Positions 9,039 through 18,729 of a DNA stretch of 64,000 nt are shown one piece after another (position 1 is the stretch's first letter; every line of letters begins with the position of its first letter). The notes under the pieces were generated by a model that did not search any database, had not been told where the DNA came from, and saw only the letters and a program-made list of their open reading frames with translations. The DNA lies in NCBI RefSeq assembly GCF_003390925.1, contig NZ_QUBS01000075.1, positions 23,361 to 87,360 of the forward strand, read 5' to 3'. The position numbers and the translations under genes were made by a program. This stretch comes from Trinickia diaoshuihuensis. Its GTDB lineage: Bacteria; Pseudomonadota; Gammaproteobacteria; Burkholderiales; Burkholderiaceae.

Positions 9039-10937
9039 CTAGGCGAGCGGTTCCGAGTCCTCGCATTCGCTGCGTAATAGTTCGGTGATGCGCTCGAACG
9101 GCATGGGCTTGCCCGTGAGGTAGCCTTGCACGATGTCGCAGCCCGCATCTGTCAGCCAAGCGAGTTGTGCCGGCTCTTCCACGCCTTCGGCGACGACGGC
9201 GATACCGAAGCTGTGCGCCATCGAGATGATGGCCGTGACGATCGGTTGTCCCGATTGCGGCAACGGCTTCACGAAGGCGCGATCGATCTTCAGATTGTTC
9301 ACCGGGAACGACTGCAGATACGACAGCGAGGAATAGCCCGTACCGAAATCGTCGAGCGATAGACGGATACCGGCCGCGCGCAATTGGCGCATTGCCTCGA
9401 CCCCGGCGGTCATGTTCGCCATCAGTTGGCTCTCCGTCAGCTCGAGTTCGAGCAAATGCGGAGAAAGGCCACTTTCGGCGAGCACCGCCTTCACGTTTTC
9501 GCTGTATTGCGTTTGGCGCAATTGACGCGCCGAAACATTGACGGCCACGTATATTGGGACCTCGGAATCCGCGTTCCAGCGTGCTGCGTCGCGGCACGCC
9601 CGGCGCAGCACCCATTGTCCCAGCGCGACGATCAGCTCGCTGTCCTCGGCCACGGGCACGAATTCAACGGGGGAGATCTCGCCGTCGGCGGGATGCACCC
9701 ACCGCGCGAGCGCCTCCACGCCGATCAGTCGGCCCGTTCGGCAATCGAATTGCGGCTGATAAGCGAGACTGAGCGCATCGGTCTCGATCGCCTTGCGCAG
9801 TTCCGTCTCGAGCCGCGCACGGCGTCGCGCCTCGACGGTCATGCTCGGATGAAACTCGACGGCCGCATTTTTCCCGGTGCTCTTGGCGGCATACAGCGCG
9901 ATGTCGGCGCTGCTGACCAGTGCGGCCACATCGGCGGCATCGTCGGGATAGACGCTCACGCCCACGCTCGCGCTGGCGACGACGCTGGCACGTGGCAAAT
10001 CGAACGGACGCGCGAGGGCGCGCGCAATGCGTTCGGCCGTGCGGATACCTTCGGCTTTTTCTTTCGCGATCGCCACGAGCACGGCGAATTCGTCGCCCCC
10101 GATGCGGCTCACGAGGTCGGCCAGCCGTACGCTTTGCCGTAGCGCCACGGCGACGTGCTTGAGCAATTCGTCGCCCGCGCCATGACCGAGCGTGTCGTTG
10201 ACGTTCTTGAAGTCGTCCAGGTCGACGAGAATCAAGGCGGCGCGCGAGCAGCTTTGCGTGCCGCGCTGCAATCGATCGTTCAGCGCTTCGTAGAAGGCGC
10301 GCCGGTTCGGCAAACCCGTGAGCGGATCGGTCGAGGCCAAGTACTCGAGCTTTTTCTCGGCCTGCGCGATGCGCGCGCTCATGCGCGAGGTGATCACGAA
10401 CGCGATCCACAGCGCGCAGAGCGACGCGGCCAGAATGAAGAGGGCGAAGTGCGCGAGTTCGGCCGCGATCTGCTCGGTGCTCGCCACGACGACGACCGAG
10501 CCCAGCGTCTTGCCGTTTTGCGTGATGCTCGAAGCGACGTAGACGTCGTCGAACAAGAAGCGCCGGTTGGCGCCCTCGGCGTTCTTGGGCTGCGCCTCCA
10601 GCATCTCGCGCGCGGGCACGCCCGGACGTATGTAGCCAGAGAAAACCTTCCCCGCCGCGTTATAGATCATCGCGCTTTCCACGTAAGGGACCTTGCGCAG
10701 CGCGTGCAGCGTTTCTTGAGCGGAGCGCACGTCATCGAACAGGACGGATGCCGATACGTTCTCGGCGATCATGTCGGCTTGCACGTTCGCACTCGCCGTC
10801 AACGAAGCGCGTAACGAAAATGCTTGGTAGCCGAGCAGGACGAGGCCCGAAATCAAGAGGGCGACGCCGAATCCGGCGAGCTTGACGCGCGCCGTTTCCT
10901 TGAGCGGGCTTGGCGTGTGGTCCGCGCTTTCGTTCAT
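9039..10937 (-). CDS. Membrane GGDEF-EAL protein with CHASE8-like sensor
   Basis: This 632-aa inner-membrane protein can in principle make and degrade cyclic di-GMP. The order is a transmembrane helix (about 19-41), a periplasmic CHASE8-like sensor (about 45-155), a second helix (about 165-185), GGDEF (about 200-360) and EAL (about 375-625). The GGDEF motif is intact (RIGGDEF) with a product-inhibition RLAD five residues upstream. The EAL domain retains [19 protein letters not shown] and EGVE. The ATG overlaps the yfiR stop by 4 bp, so expression is coupled. YfiN/TpbB has the same sensor and a GGDEF domain but no EAL. The pairing suggests that YfiR represses this protein from the periplasm. 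Confidence 0.93.
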   Translation of the reverse strand: MNESADHTPSPLKETARVKLAGFGVALLISGLVLLGYQAFSLRASLTASANVQADMIAENVSASVLFDDVRSAQETLHALRKVPYVESAMIYNAAGKVFSGYIRPGVPAREMLEAQPKNAEGANRRFLFDDVYVASSITQNGKTLGSVVVVASTEQIAAELAHFALFILAASLCALWIAFVITSRMSARIAQAEKKLEYLASTDPLTGLPNRRAFYEALNDRLQRGTQSCSRAALILVDLDDFKNVNDTLGHGAGDELLKHVAVALRQSVRLADLVSRIGGDEFAVLVAIAKEKAEGIRTAERIARALARPFDLPRASVVASASVGVSVYPDDAADVAALVSSADIALYAAKSTGKNAAVEFHPSMTVEARRRARLETELRKAIETDALSLAYQPQFDCRTGRLIGVEALARWVHPADGEISPVEFVPVAEDSELIVALGQWVLRRACRDAARWNADSEVPIYVAVNVSARQLRQTQYSENVKAVLAESGLSPHLLELELTESQLMANMTAGVEAMRQLRAAGIRLSLDDFGTGYSSLSYLQSFPVNNLKIDRAFVKPLPQSGQPIVTAIISMAHSFGIAVVAEGVEEPAQLAWLTDAGCDIVQGYLTGKPMPFERITELLRSECEDSEPLA

Positions 10938-11470
10938 GTGACATTCCTTGCCAAGCGGAGCAGCTTCGAGCTCAGTGTGAGATGGCGGCGCGCCGCTTCG
11001 GTGTTGTCGATATCGAATCGCAGGCGATCGCCGTCACGAAACAGCGTGATGACATTGCGTGCGTCGCCCCCGTCGACGTCGGCCGGGCGTACGATGAGGA
11101 TCGGCAGATCGCGAGCGGCTGTGGTTTTGGCCACCGCGCTCGCGCTCGCGTCGTCGGCGATGAGCACTTGGCACGCCGAAACGGCCGCGCCTTCGGGAAT
11201 TGGCTTGACGCTCCAGGTCTTGCCCGATACGGCGCGTCCGGTCAGTTTGCCCAACGTCGCGCCGAGCGGAGAATGCGGATTGACGCATACGGTCAGCGCG
11301 GCGCCGTCGCCTCGCGCGGCCGGCCACTCGGTGAATTGCGTGAAGTTGTAGATGTAGGCGGCTTCGAGCGAATACAGATCGACCTGCGCGTGGGCGGACA
11401 TCCGCGTGCATGCGGATGCGGCGAGCACGAGGGCCACGGTTCGATGGAGCGCGGTTCTGGCAACGTGCAT
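10934..11470 (-). CDS. yfiR: YfiR-family periplasmic regulator (DUF4154)
   Basis: The 178-aa product has an N-terminal signal peptide (ending around SAHA) and a YfiR/DUF4154 domain: [16 protein letters not shown], a CVNP block and CQVLIADD. Two cysteines remain in the mature part, possibly forming a disulfide as in YfiR. In Pseudomonas, YfiR holds the diguanylate cyclase YfiN inactive and is sequestered by the outer-membrane lipoprotein YfiB. Here it sits between a TonB-dependent receptor (1-nt gap) and a GGDEF/EAL protein (4-bp overlap), and no YfiB-like OmpA gene is present. Confidence 0.9.
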   Translation of the reverse strand: MHVARTALHRTVALVLAASACTRMSAHAQVDLYSLEAAYIYNFTQFTEWPAARGDGAALTVCVNPHSPLGATLGKLTGRAVSGKTWSVKPIPEGAAVSACQVLIADDASASAVAKTTAARDLPILIVRPADVDGGDARNVITLFRDGDRLRFDIDNTEAARRHLTLSSKLLRLARNVT

Positions 11471-11471
11471 G

Positions 11472-13502
11472 TCAGAAACCGTAGACGAGCTTAAGCACGA
11501 ACGTCCGGCTCTGCTGTGGGATCACGTTCTGCGTGAAGTTCGGGCCGGCCGGGTCGGCGTAACGCTTGTCCGTGACGTTGTAGATCGAGAACGAGACGTC
11601 CGCGTGCGGGATGAGACGCCCGCTGCCGATCGTCAGGTTGCCGAGGCAATACCCCGGCGCGGCGCCGGCTTCGGCCAAGCGCGCGGATTCGCAGCGCAGC
11701 TCGGCCCCCACGCGCGCCGCTTGGTGAAAGAGCGGCACGGTGACGTTGAGCTTGCCGAGGTGGCGCGGCGAGTTTTGCAAGACACCGCCCGTCGCGCTAT
11801 CGCGCGCGAGTTGCCACGAGTAGCTCGCCCTGATTCGGGCGACCGAGGCGATGTTTTGTTCGTAGGCGAGTTCGACGCCGTTTGCGGTGGCGTGAGCGAC
11901 ATTGTCGAAAATGAACAGCCCTGATGGATCGGGCGTTTCGGTAATCAGATCGTGAGCATCGTAGTGAAACAGCGATAGCGTTGCATGCGCGTTTTCGCCC
12001 AGGGCGCGTTCATACACGAACTCCGTCGTCGAAATGCGCTCGGGTTTCAGCGACGTGTTGCCGAGCTGGCCACCCGGCACAGGGATCGTGTAATAGAGTT
12101 CGTAGGCGTTCGGCGCGCGGTAAGCGCGTCCGTACAAGAGCTTGAACGTATCGGCGTTCGTCGGTTTGTAATTGAGCGCGAGACGCGGGCTGAGGTTGGT
12201 GCCGGCATTCGAATCATGGTCCAAGCGCAGGCCCGCATTCAACGTGAAGTGCCAAGGCAACTGAATTTCATCCTCGGCATACAGGCCGACGGAATTGCTG
12301 CTGCGCCGGTCATCCAACATCGGTTGGTACGGATCGGCGTTGTAGTTGTATTGATCGCGGGCGGCGTCGCGCATCGTGCTGATGCCCACGACGAACTTGT
12401 TGCGCGGTACGGTGGTCACCGTGGCATGCAGGTCGGCGCCGTACCAGATCGCCTTGTCGCCGTCGACGTTCGCCACGGCCGGTGCGCCGTACAGGCCGAT
12501 GTTTTCGTAGTCGTAGCGCTCCCAATACACTTCCGACGCGATCTCGATCCCACTCGTTACGGCACGGCTGTAGGTGACGTCGATGAAGCTGTGCGTATCG
12601 GTCGTGCCTTGCGGTGTATTGAAGAGGGATTGATACGGCGCGGTGGGTACGCCCTTCGTGCGCGACCCGTAGCCCGCGCTGATCCTAAAGCCCTGGTAGG
12701 CGAACTTGGCGAACAGGGATTGGGCGCGGTCGTAGTCGAGATGGTGGGCGACCCCGTTGTTCTGATCCGGCGTATCGAATTCAGGGTAGTAGAGATCTTG
12801 TCCGCTGCGGTCGTACGCCGTCGCGGACAACACGAGATCGGCGCCGTTCTCGCCATGCCAGCCGTAACTCGCTCGCGCACGCTTCTCGCCGAAGCTGCCG
12901 ATCGAGCCGGCCGCTTGTGCGCCGTCGATATCGCCGCCTTTCTTCGTGACGACGTTGATCACGCCGAAAAGGGCGTTCGATCCGTAGACGGCCGAGCCGG
13001 GTCCGGGCACGTACTCGATGCGCTCGACGAGATCCATGTCGAGCGGAAAGTCGTCCCCGATCGGAGCCTGATCGTAGACCGCGTCGTTGAGGCGCATGCC
13101 GTCGATCAGTAGCAGAAAGCGGCTGTTGTAGTCGCCGGGCCGCTGAAAGCCGCGTCCGCCCAAATAGGTATAGGTCCGGTCGTACGAGGTGTAAAGGCCG
13201 GGCAGCGACGCCAGCGCGTCGGCCAGCGTGCGCCAGCCGAAGGCCTGAATGTCGCTCGCCGTCAGCACGACGACCGCCGCGGGCGCGTCGGCGACGGACT
13301 GGCTCAGCAGCGTAGCAGTCCTAACTTTGACTTGCATGAGCGCCTCGAGCGGCATCGAGGCGAGATCGGGGGCGGAGCCCGCGCCGGCCGCATCGAATTG
13401 CGCGGCACCGGCGCGGCCGGCGGCGAACACGATCGACAGCACGAGCGCAAGGCGGCACAGCGGGTGCGGGTTGACCCCGCGAGGGAAGTATTCCGAAAGC
13501 AT
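11472..13502 (-). CDS. TonB-dependent outer-membrane receptor
   Basis: This is an outer-membrane receptor with a signal peptide, a plug domain and a beta-barrel ending in aromatic LVYGF. The plug includes a TonB-box-like region, PAAVVVLTASDIQAFGWRTL and LLLIDGMRLND, and VYGSNALFGVINVVTKKGG. The ATG at 13502 puts the hydrophobic signal segment near the N-terminus and gives about 676 aa. The frame extends to 13706 without recognisable sequence, and neither start has a good ribosome site. It heads an operon with yfiR and the GGDEF/EAL gene. Its ligand is unknown. It may act as the outer-membrane input to cyclic di-GMP control in place of YfiB. Confidence 0.9.
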   Translation of the reverse strand: MLSEYFPRGVNPHPLCRLALVLSIVFAAGRAGAAQFDAAGAGSAPDLASMPLEALMQVKVRTATLLSQSVADAPAAVVVLTASDIQAFGWRTLADALASLPGLYTSYDRTYTYLGGRGFQRPGDYNSRFLLLIDGMRLNDAVYDQAPIGDDFPLDMDLVERIEYVPGPGSAVYGSNALFGVINVVTKKGGDIDGAQAAGSIGSFGEKRARASYGWHGENGADLVLSATAYDRSGQDLYYPEFDTPDQNNGVAHHLDYDRAQSLFAKFAYQGFRISAGYGSRTKGVPTAPYQSLFNTPQGTTDTHSFIDVTYSRAVTSGIEIASEVYWERYDYENIGLYGAPAVANVDGDKAIWYGADLHATVTTVPRNKFVVGISTMRDAARDQYNYNADPYQPMLDDRRSSNSVGLYAEDEIQLPWHFTLNAGLRLDHDSNAGTNLSPRLALNYKPTNADTFKLLYGRAYRAPNAYELYYTIPVPGGQLGNTSLKPERISTTEFVYERALGENAHATLSLFHYDAHDLITETPDPSGLFIFDNVAHATANGVELAYEQNIASVARIRASYSWQLARDSATGGVLQNSPRHLGKLNVTVPLFHQAARVGAELRCESARLAEAGAAPGYCLGNLTIGSGRLIPHADVSFSIYNVTDKRYADPAGPNFTQNVIPQQSRTFVLKLVYGF

Positions 13503-13700
13503 GGAGCAAGCGACGACAGCGTTCGTTATTTGATGTGTGCCTGCCTCTTTATCGGCTGGTGCATGCAAAGCTTGAGGGAGGCTCGCCCCAGCTTGACTTG
13601 CGGCGACTCGTGAACTAGGTTGCGACGGTAGTGCGGCGCTTGGCGGCTCGGGGGCAAACGGTCGCCGGCGGCCGAGTAATGGAACGACTGAATAAATGGG

Positions 13701-13716
13701 GTGCAAGCGCTTGCAC
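13701..13716. promoter_or_regulatory. Perfect 16-bp LacI-type palindrome between divergent genes
   Basis: GTGCAAGCGCTTGCAC is a perfect palindrome matching the classical LacI-family operator style (TGNAAGCGCTTNCA). It lies 60 bp upstream of the phosphoesterase start and 199 bp upstream of the receptor start. No LacI-family gene is adjacent. The nearest in the window, at 2661, has a differently spelled presumed operator. Confidence 0.6.
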
Positions 13717-13775
13717 GGTCGCGCGTCCGAGACGAATGGGGCGCCGCGATCGCGCGAATTCTGACGGAGAAGAGA

Positions 13776-15167
13776 ATGTCGGCAGTCCTAAATGTCAAAA
13801 AGATGTTCGTTTTGATGTTGGAGAACCGCTCGTACGACAATGTATTCGGCTGGTCCGACTTGAGCGGCTGGACGCCGGACGGCGCGCCTACTCGAGCCGA
13901 CGGTCTCGCGGGTAAGCCGCCGTTTTCGAATGCGGGCGCGAACGGCATCGTCTATCCGGTGGGGCAGGGCGCGCCGTTCCGGCTTGCCTTCGATCCCGGG
14001 CACGAGTTCACGGACACCCTCGTGCAACTGGCGGCGCCGAGCCAGAGCCGGGCTTTCGCCACTTGCACGCGCGACGATTCCGCAGGGCTGACGGGCGGCG
14101 CCTATCCGGCGTGCGCACCGAGCCCGAACGATCTCGGTTTCGCCCGCGATCTCGAAGCGCATGGGTACGACGTGGCGTCGGCGCTACGTTGCTTCACCCC
14201 CGACCAACTGCCGGTGCTCAACTTTCTCGCTCAGCAATTCGCGATTTGCGACCGCTGGTTTTCCTCCGTTCCGGGGCCGACCTGGCCGAATCGCTTCTTT
14301 GCGTTGGCCGCCACGTCCTGGGGGCTCGATCATTCGCCGAGCGATCTCGAATCGATCGAGGCGAGCTTGCTCGACGGGGCCAAATACGGTAATGGCAACG
14401 ACTCCGTCTTTACGCGGCTTGCGCCGAATCAGTGGCTGATCGCGCACGGCGATATGCCGCAAGCGTGGGCGATCAAGGGCGTCGATGCGCATTCGGCCCG
14501 CTTGAGCACGCACGAGGACTTCTTCTCGGCGCTCGCGAGCGGCAACCTCGACGCGAGCTTCGTCTTCATCGAGCCGCGCTACGATCCGGTGGGCAATTTC
14601 GCGGCCGGCGAATCGATGCATCCGTGCGGAGATGTTCGCGCAGCCGAGGCGCTCGTCGAGCGCGTCTATAACGCCCTCGTTTCTTCGCCCTATTGGGAAG
14701 AGAGCGTATTGCTGATCGTCTTCGACGAGCATGGCGGGTTCTTCGATCACGTCATTCCCGATGCTTCATATGTCGCCGGCATGCCGGCGCTTGCGCCGTG
14801 CGCGCCCACGGGGTTGACCAAGCGCGGTTTCCGCTTCGACCGCTTCGGCTGCCGGGTGCCCGCGCTCGTGATCTCACCGTACGTCAAGCAAGCGACGATC
14901 GATCACACGTTCTACGAACATGCGTCGATCCCGAAGACGCTCGCGCGCATCATCGGGCAAGATGGTACCCCGCTGCTCGACACGCCGCGCTTCGCGCAAG
15001 CGGCGGATTTTGCTTCGGTGCTGACGCTGTCGGCCCCGCGCAAAGCCGCCGACATTCATCCATGCCCGCACGCTCTGCCGCTCGCGGCCGGGCAGCCGCC
15101 GGCCAATACGGGCCGGGCCGCCGCGGCGTTCCGTACGCTGGGCTGGACGAGTGCTCGCGCGGCTTAG
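13776..15167 (+). CDS. Phosphoesterase family protein (phospholipase C/AcpA-like, PF04185)
   Basis: This 463-aa protein belongs to the family of bacterial phospholipases C and acid phosphatases. Motifs include MLENRSYDNVFG at the N-terminus, GPTWPNRFFAL, FIEPRY and FDEHGGFFDHV, which carry the metal-binding acidic and histidine residues. The ATG at 13776 follows GGAGA at good spacing. The product has no signal peptide and begins directly at the catalytic domain, unlike Tat-exported PlcN-type enzymes. It may therefore be cytoplasmic or leave by another route. It is divergent from the TonB-receptor operon with a LacI-type palindrome between them. Its substrate is unknown. Confidence 0.88.
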   Translation: MSAVLNVKKMFVLMLENRSYDNVFGWSDLSGWTPDGAPTRADGLAGKPPFSNAGANGIVYPVGQGAPFRLAFDPGHEFTDTLVQLAAPSQSRAFATCTRDDSAGLTGGAYPACAPSPNDLGFARDLEAHGYDVASALRCFTPDQLPVLNFLAQQFAICDRWFSSVPGPTWPNRFFALAATSWGLDHSPSDLESIEASLLDGAKYGNGNDSVFTRLAPNQWLIAHGDMPQAWAIKGVDAHSARLSTHEDFFSALASGNLDASFVFIEPRYDPVGNFAAGESMHPCGDVRAAEALVERVYNALVSSPYWEESVLLIVFDEHGGFFDHVIPDASYVAGMPALAPCAPTGLTKRGFRFDRFGCRVPALVISPYVKQATIDHTFYEHASIPKTLARIIGQDGTPLLDTPRFAQAADFASVLTLSAPRKAADIHPCPHALPLAAGQPPANTGRAAAAFRTLGWTSARAA

Positions 15168-15211
15168 GCGCGCAGTGTAGCGATCGTTCGCCGCACCAAC
15201 ATGAAGAGTCG

Positions 15212-16537
15212 TTAAGAAACGTCGCAGTGCACGTTCGGATGGCGCGCGCGCCGGCGATTGAACCGCAGATAAAGAAGCGCGCAGCCGCTCATGACGAGCG
15301 GCCAAAGCAAGAACCAGCCCGTCGCCGCGCATAGCGCGACGACGCAGACGAGCGCGGCCTGAGCACACCGGTGCGCCGCCGTCCCGCGCGGCAGCAGACG
15401 CAAGGCGGCCGCGCAGCCCAGTGCATAGACGGTCACGAACGAGCCGGTCGCGAGCAGCACGAGCGGCTTGGCTCCGACGCCGGCGATGGCGACCGCGATC
15501 GTGCTCAGCGCGGCCAAGGCGCAAAGCACGCCGAGGCTGCGGCGCGGCACGTCTCCCGCGAGCGAGCCGGCCGCAAGCCATGACGGCAGCGCGCCGTCGC
15601 GGCCCAAGGCGGCGCCTAGTTTGGCCGCGCCCGCGAAGTAGGCGTTCATCGTCCCGAGCGTCAACAGCAGGGCCGCGCCCGCGGCCAAGACACGGACATT
15701 GCCGCCGACGCCGACGACGAGCAGCTCGGCCAGCGGGGCGCGGGAGCGGCCGGCCGACGGACCGAGCACGAGGATGCTTGCCGCTGCCACGGCCAGATAA
15801 AGCACGCCGACGACGACCACGGCGATTGCGGACGCGAGCGGCAGATCGCGCGACGGATGCTTGAACTCCCCGGCCAAATGCGTGATCGCTTCCCAACCCG
15901 CGAAGCTCCAAACGAGCAGGGCGGCCGCGGGCACCACGGCGAGCCAGCCGTGCGGCGCGAACGGGCGCAGGTTGCTCGCATCGGCATGGGGAGCGGAGGC
16001 GGCGACCGCGGTGAGCAGCAAGACCACGAGCAGCGTGGAAAGGACGAGTTGCATGCGGCCGGAAATCGTCACGCCGAACGCATTGGCGGCCGTGACGACC
16101 GTCAGCAGCGCGGCGCTCGTCAACCAGACCGTATGCTCGCCACCCCCGACGGCGGCGGCAACGTACGCGCCCGCGAATATCGCCGCTGCCGGCGCGCCCG
16201 CGGGCACGGCGAAATAAAAGCACCAGCCGACGATGGCTGAGGCGCGCGGTCCGAAAGCCTGCCGCGCGTAAGTCGCCACGCCCCCGGCGTCGGGGTAGCG
16301 CGCCCCCAGTGCCGCGAACGTCGCGGCGAGCGGCGCCGACAGGACGACGAGCGCGAGCCAAGCCAGCAACGAAGCGGGCCCGGCAACGTCCGCGGCCATT
16401 GCCGGCAGGGCGATGACGCCCGTGCCGAGCACGGCGCCTATGTAAAGGGCCGCGCCTTGCAGCACGGTCAGCGTGCCGTGCGCGCGAGGCGCAGCCTGAC
16501 CGCCGCGGCGACTGCCGCTGGCGTTTGAATTGCTCAT
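15212..16537 (-). CDS. APC-family amino-acid permease (YjeH-like)
   Basis: A 441-aa integral membrane transporter with about 12 hydrophobic segments. The N-terminal GTLTVLQGAALYIGAVLGTGVIALP matches the unwound first helix of the APC superfamily, which binds the substrate amino group. The WSFAGWEAITHLAGEFKHPSRDLP block resembles YjeH/YhdG-type amino-acid exporters or importers. The ATG at 16537 is chosen because the upstream extension is arginine-rich and not membrane-like. It is divergent from the NitT/TauT ABC operon and convergent with the phosphoesterase. The substrate is not predictable. Confidence 0.88.
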   Translation of the reverse strand: MSNSNASGSRRGGQAAPRAHGTLTVLQGAALYIGAVLGTGVIALPAMAADVAGPASLLAWLALVVLSAPLAATFAALGARYPDAGGVATYARQAFGPRASAIVGWCFYFAVPAGAPAAAIFAGAYVAAAVGGGEHTVWLTSAALLTVVTAANAFGVTISGRMQLVLSTLLVVLLLTAVAASAPHADASNLRPFAPHGWLAVVPAAALLVWSFAGWEAITHLAGEFKHPSRDLPLASAIAVVVVGVLYLAVAAASILVLGPSAGRSRAPLAELLVVGVGGNVRVLAAGAALLLTLGTMNAYFAGAAKLGAALGRDGALPSWLAAGSLAGDVPRRSLGVLCALAALSTIAVAIAGVGAKPLVLLATGSFVTVYALGCAAALRLLPRGTAAHRCAQAALVCVVALCAATGWFLLWPLVMSGCALLYLRFNRRRARHPNVHCDVS

Positions 16538-16776
16538 CTCGTGTGCCAATCCTCGAATAAATGCGGTGCGATCGTTATAGTCCTGAAAACCTGACAAAGG
16601 ATGGCATGAATTGCGCGGCGATGCTGCTCGACGGTGTCGCCGTGTCGATTGGTCATGGTAATCCCGTATGTCCCGGCGGCCTCGGCGAAAGGTTCGGGAA
16701 GGGTTGTTCCTCCTAGAATCGCTCCATCGATTCCACCCGGTGCCGCCAGGCGCCGATATAAAGAGGAGACACTCGC

Positions 16777-17790
16777 ATGCATTCGAGCTCGCGCAAAATC
16801 CGCGCCTTCGCCCTCGCTCCGGCCCTGTTGTTCGCGTTGGCATCGCACGGCGCGATGGCCGCCGACGGCGGCAAGATCACGATCATGGTCGGCGGCATCA
16901 CCAAGCTCATCTATTTGCCGGCGAAGCTGACCGAGCAACTGGGCTACTTCAAGGACGAAGGCCTCGATGTGGAGTTGCTCTCGCAGCCGGCCGGCGTCGA
17001 TGCGGAAAACGAGTTGCTCGCGGGCGCCGTCCAAGGCGTCGTGGGCTTTTACGATCACACGATCGATTTGCAGACGAAGGGCAAGGATGTAAAGACCATC
17101 GCCGTGTTCGGCCAGGTGCCGGGCGAGGTGGAGCTGGTCGCGACGAAGGCGGCCGACACGATCAAGTCGATGGCCGACGTCAAAGGCAAGACGCTGGGCG
17201 TCACGGGCCTCGGTTCCTCGACGAGTTTTCTGACGCAGTATCTGGCCGGTCAGCACGGGATCACGTCGTCGCAATACACGATGCTGCCGGTGGGCGCGGA
17301 CGCGAGCTTCATCGCGGCCATCAAGCAGGAGCGCATCGACGCGGGCATGACGACGGAGCCGACCGTCTCGAAGCTGCTCGCAACCGGCGATGCGAAGGTG
17401 CTCGTCGACATGCGCTCGGTGGAAGGCACCAAGGCCGCGCTGGGCGGCACCTATCCCGCTTCGAGCCTCTACGTCCAATCGGCATGGGCCGATGCGCACA
17501 AGGATCAAGCCGCGAAGCTCGCCCATGCGTTCGTGCGCACTATGCAGTTCATCCATACGCATAGCGCCGAGGACATCGCGGCGAAGATGCCGGCCGATTA
17601 TCAGAAGGACAAGGCGCTGTACGTTGCCGCGTTGAAGGCGTCGCTGCCGATGTATACGGCGGACGGCAAGATGCCGGCCGACGGCCCCGCGACGGTCCTC
17701 AAGGTGCTTTCCGGCTTCAATCCGTCGATCAAGGGCAAGCACGTCGATTTGTCCAAAACGTATACGAACGAATTCGTCGCCGCGAAGTGA
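16777..17790 (+). CDS. NitT/TauT-type ABC transporter substrate-binding protein
   Basis: This 337-aa periplasmic binding protein has a clear signal peptide (MHSSSRKIRAFALAPALLF... cut after AMAA). Its core matches NMT1/THI5-like proteins, as in nitrate, sulfonate, taurine and thiamine-precursor transporters: YLPAKLTEQLGYFKDEGLDVEL near residue 45 and KGKTLGVTGLGSSTSF near 140. AGGAG lies upstream of the ATG. It is the first gene of a binding protein-ATPase-permease operon followed by a two-component system and a porin. The actual ligand cannot be deduced. Confidence 0.9.
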   Translation: MHSSSRKIRAFALAPALLFALASHGAMAADGGKITIMVGGITKLIYLPAKLTEQLGYFKDEGLDVELLSQPAGVDAENELLAGAVQGVVGFYDHTIDLQTKGKDVKTIAVFGQVPGEVELVATKAADTIKSMADVKGKTLGVTGLGSSTSFLTQYLAGQHGITSSQYTMLPVGADASFIAAIKQERIDAGMTTEPTVSKLLATGDAKVLVDMRSVEGTKAALGGTYPASSLYVQSAWADAHKDQAAKLAHAFVRTMQFIHTHSAEDIAAKMPADYQKDKALYVAALKASLPMYTADGKMPADGPATVLKVLSGFNPSIKGKHVDLSKTYTNEFVAAK

Positions 17791-17800
17791 TGCGCCGGCG

Positions 17801-17828
17801 GGCCCGAACCGCGCGAGCGGAGCGGGCC
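17801..17828 (+). terminator. Intercistronic hairpin after the binding-protein gene
   Basis: GGCCCG at 17801-17806 pairs with CGGGCC at 17823-17828, with an inner CGC/GCG pairing. A short T-run follows about 10 nt later. Such hairpins between binding-protein and ATPase genes commonly give excess binding protein by partial termination or mRNA protection. Confidence 0.4.
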
Positions 17829-17908
17829 GTTTGACCGATTTTTGAATGTTTTGCCGTGCCCCGGGGCGCCGCGGTTGCGGCGTCCACCCAATCGCTTGGA
17901 TTGCTCTG

Positions 17909-18706
17909 ATGAACCACGCTGCTTCCCATGACGTACCCGTCATCGAATTCGACTCGGTGTCATGCCGCTTCATCTCCCCCGACGGCAAGGCTACGATCGC
18001 GCTGCGCGATTTCAGCATGTCCGTCGCCAAGGGCGAATTCATCGCCGTGGTCGGTCCGACCGGCTGCGGCAAGTCGACGACGCTCAGCATGATCACCGGT
18101 TTGCTCAAGCCGACGACCGGCACCGTGCGCGTCATGGGCAACCCGGTTTCGGGCATCGATCCGCGTATCGGCTTCGTGTTCCAAGCCGATGCGGTATTTC
18201 CATGGCGTTCTGTCCTCGACAACGTCGCGGCCGGCCCGCTCTTCCGCGGTCGTTCGAAAGCCGCCGCCTACGAAGAGGCCAAAGACTGGCTGCGCCGCGT
18301 CGGCTTGGAGAAGTTCGGCGGACATTATCCGCATCAGCTTTCGGGCGGCATGCGCAAACGCGTCGCGCTCGCGCAGACGTTCATCAACAAGCCGGAGATC
18401 TTGCTGATGGACGAACCGTTTTCCGCGCTCGACATGCAAACGCGTACGCTCATGCAAGACGAGTTGCTGCAGCTCTGGTCGGCCAACAAGGGCTCGGTCG
18501 TATTCGTCACGCACGATCTCGAAGAGGCGATCGCGCTCGCCGACCGCGTGTTCGTGCTGACGGCGCGCCCCGCGACGCTCAAAAAGGTTTATGAAATCGA
18601 CCTGCCGCGCCCGCGCGTCACGTCGGAAATTCGCTACGAACAGCGCTTCATCGAACTCTCGCGCGACATTTGGCACGATCTGCGCGAAGAAGTGCAGATT
18701 GCTTGA
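17909..18706 (+). CDS. NitT/TauT-type ABC transporter ATP-binding protein
   Basis: The 265-aa ATPase shows Walker A GPTGCGKST (about residue 49), a Q-loop in FVFQADAVFPW, signature LSGGMRKR, Walker B ILLMDEPFSALD and the H-loop VTHDLEEA, as in SsuB/TauB. It partners the upstream binding protein and downstream permease. The ATG at 17909 (MNHAASHDV) is selected. The frame is open to 17846 but the extension is not family-like. Only a weak ribosome site is visible. The 23-nt gap to the permease suggests one transcript. Confidence 0.92.
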   Translation: MNHAASHDVPVIEFDSVSCRFISPDGKATIALRDFSMSVAKGEFIAVVGPTGCGKSTTLSMITGLLKPTTGTVRVMGNPVSGIDPRIGFVFQADAVFPWRSVLDNVAAGPLFRGRSKAAAYEEAKDWLRRVGLEKFGGHYPHQLSGGMRKRVALAQTFINKPEILLMDEPFSALDMQTRTLMQDELLQLWSANKGSVVFVTHDLEEAIALADRVFVLTARPATLKKVYEIDLPRPRVTSEIRYEQRFIELSRDIWHDLREEVQIA

Positions 18707-18729
18707 CCTTGAATACCGGAAAGACCGAG

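Noticed and set aside
13503..13775. Cobalamin riboswitch upstream of the TonB-dependent receptor
   Set aside because: No B12-box sequence is visible on the receptor strand in this leader.
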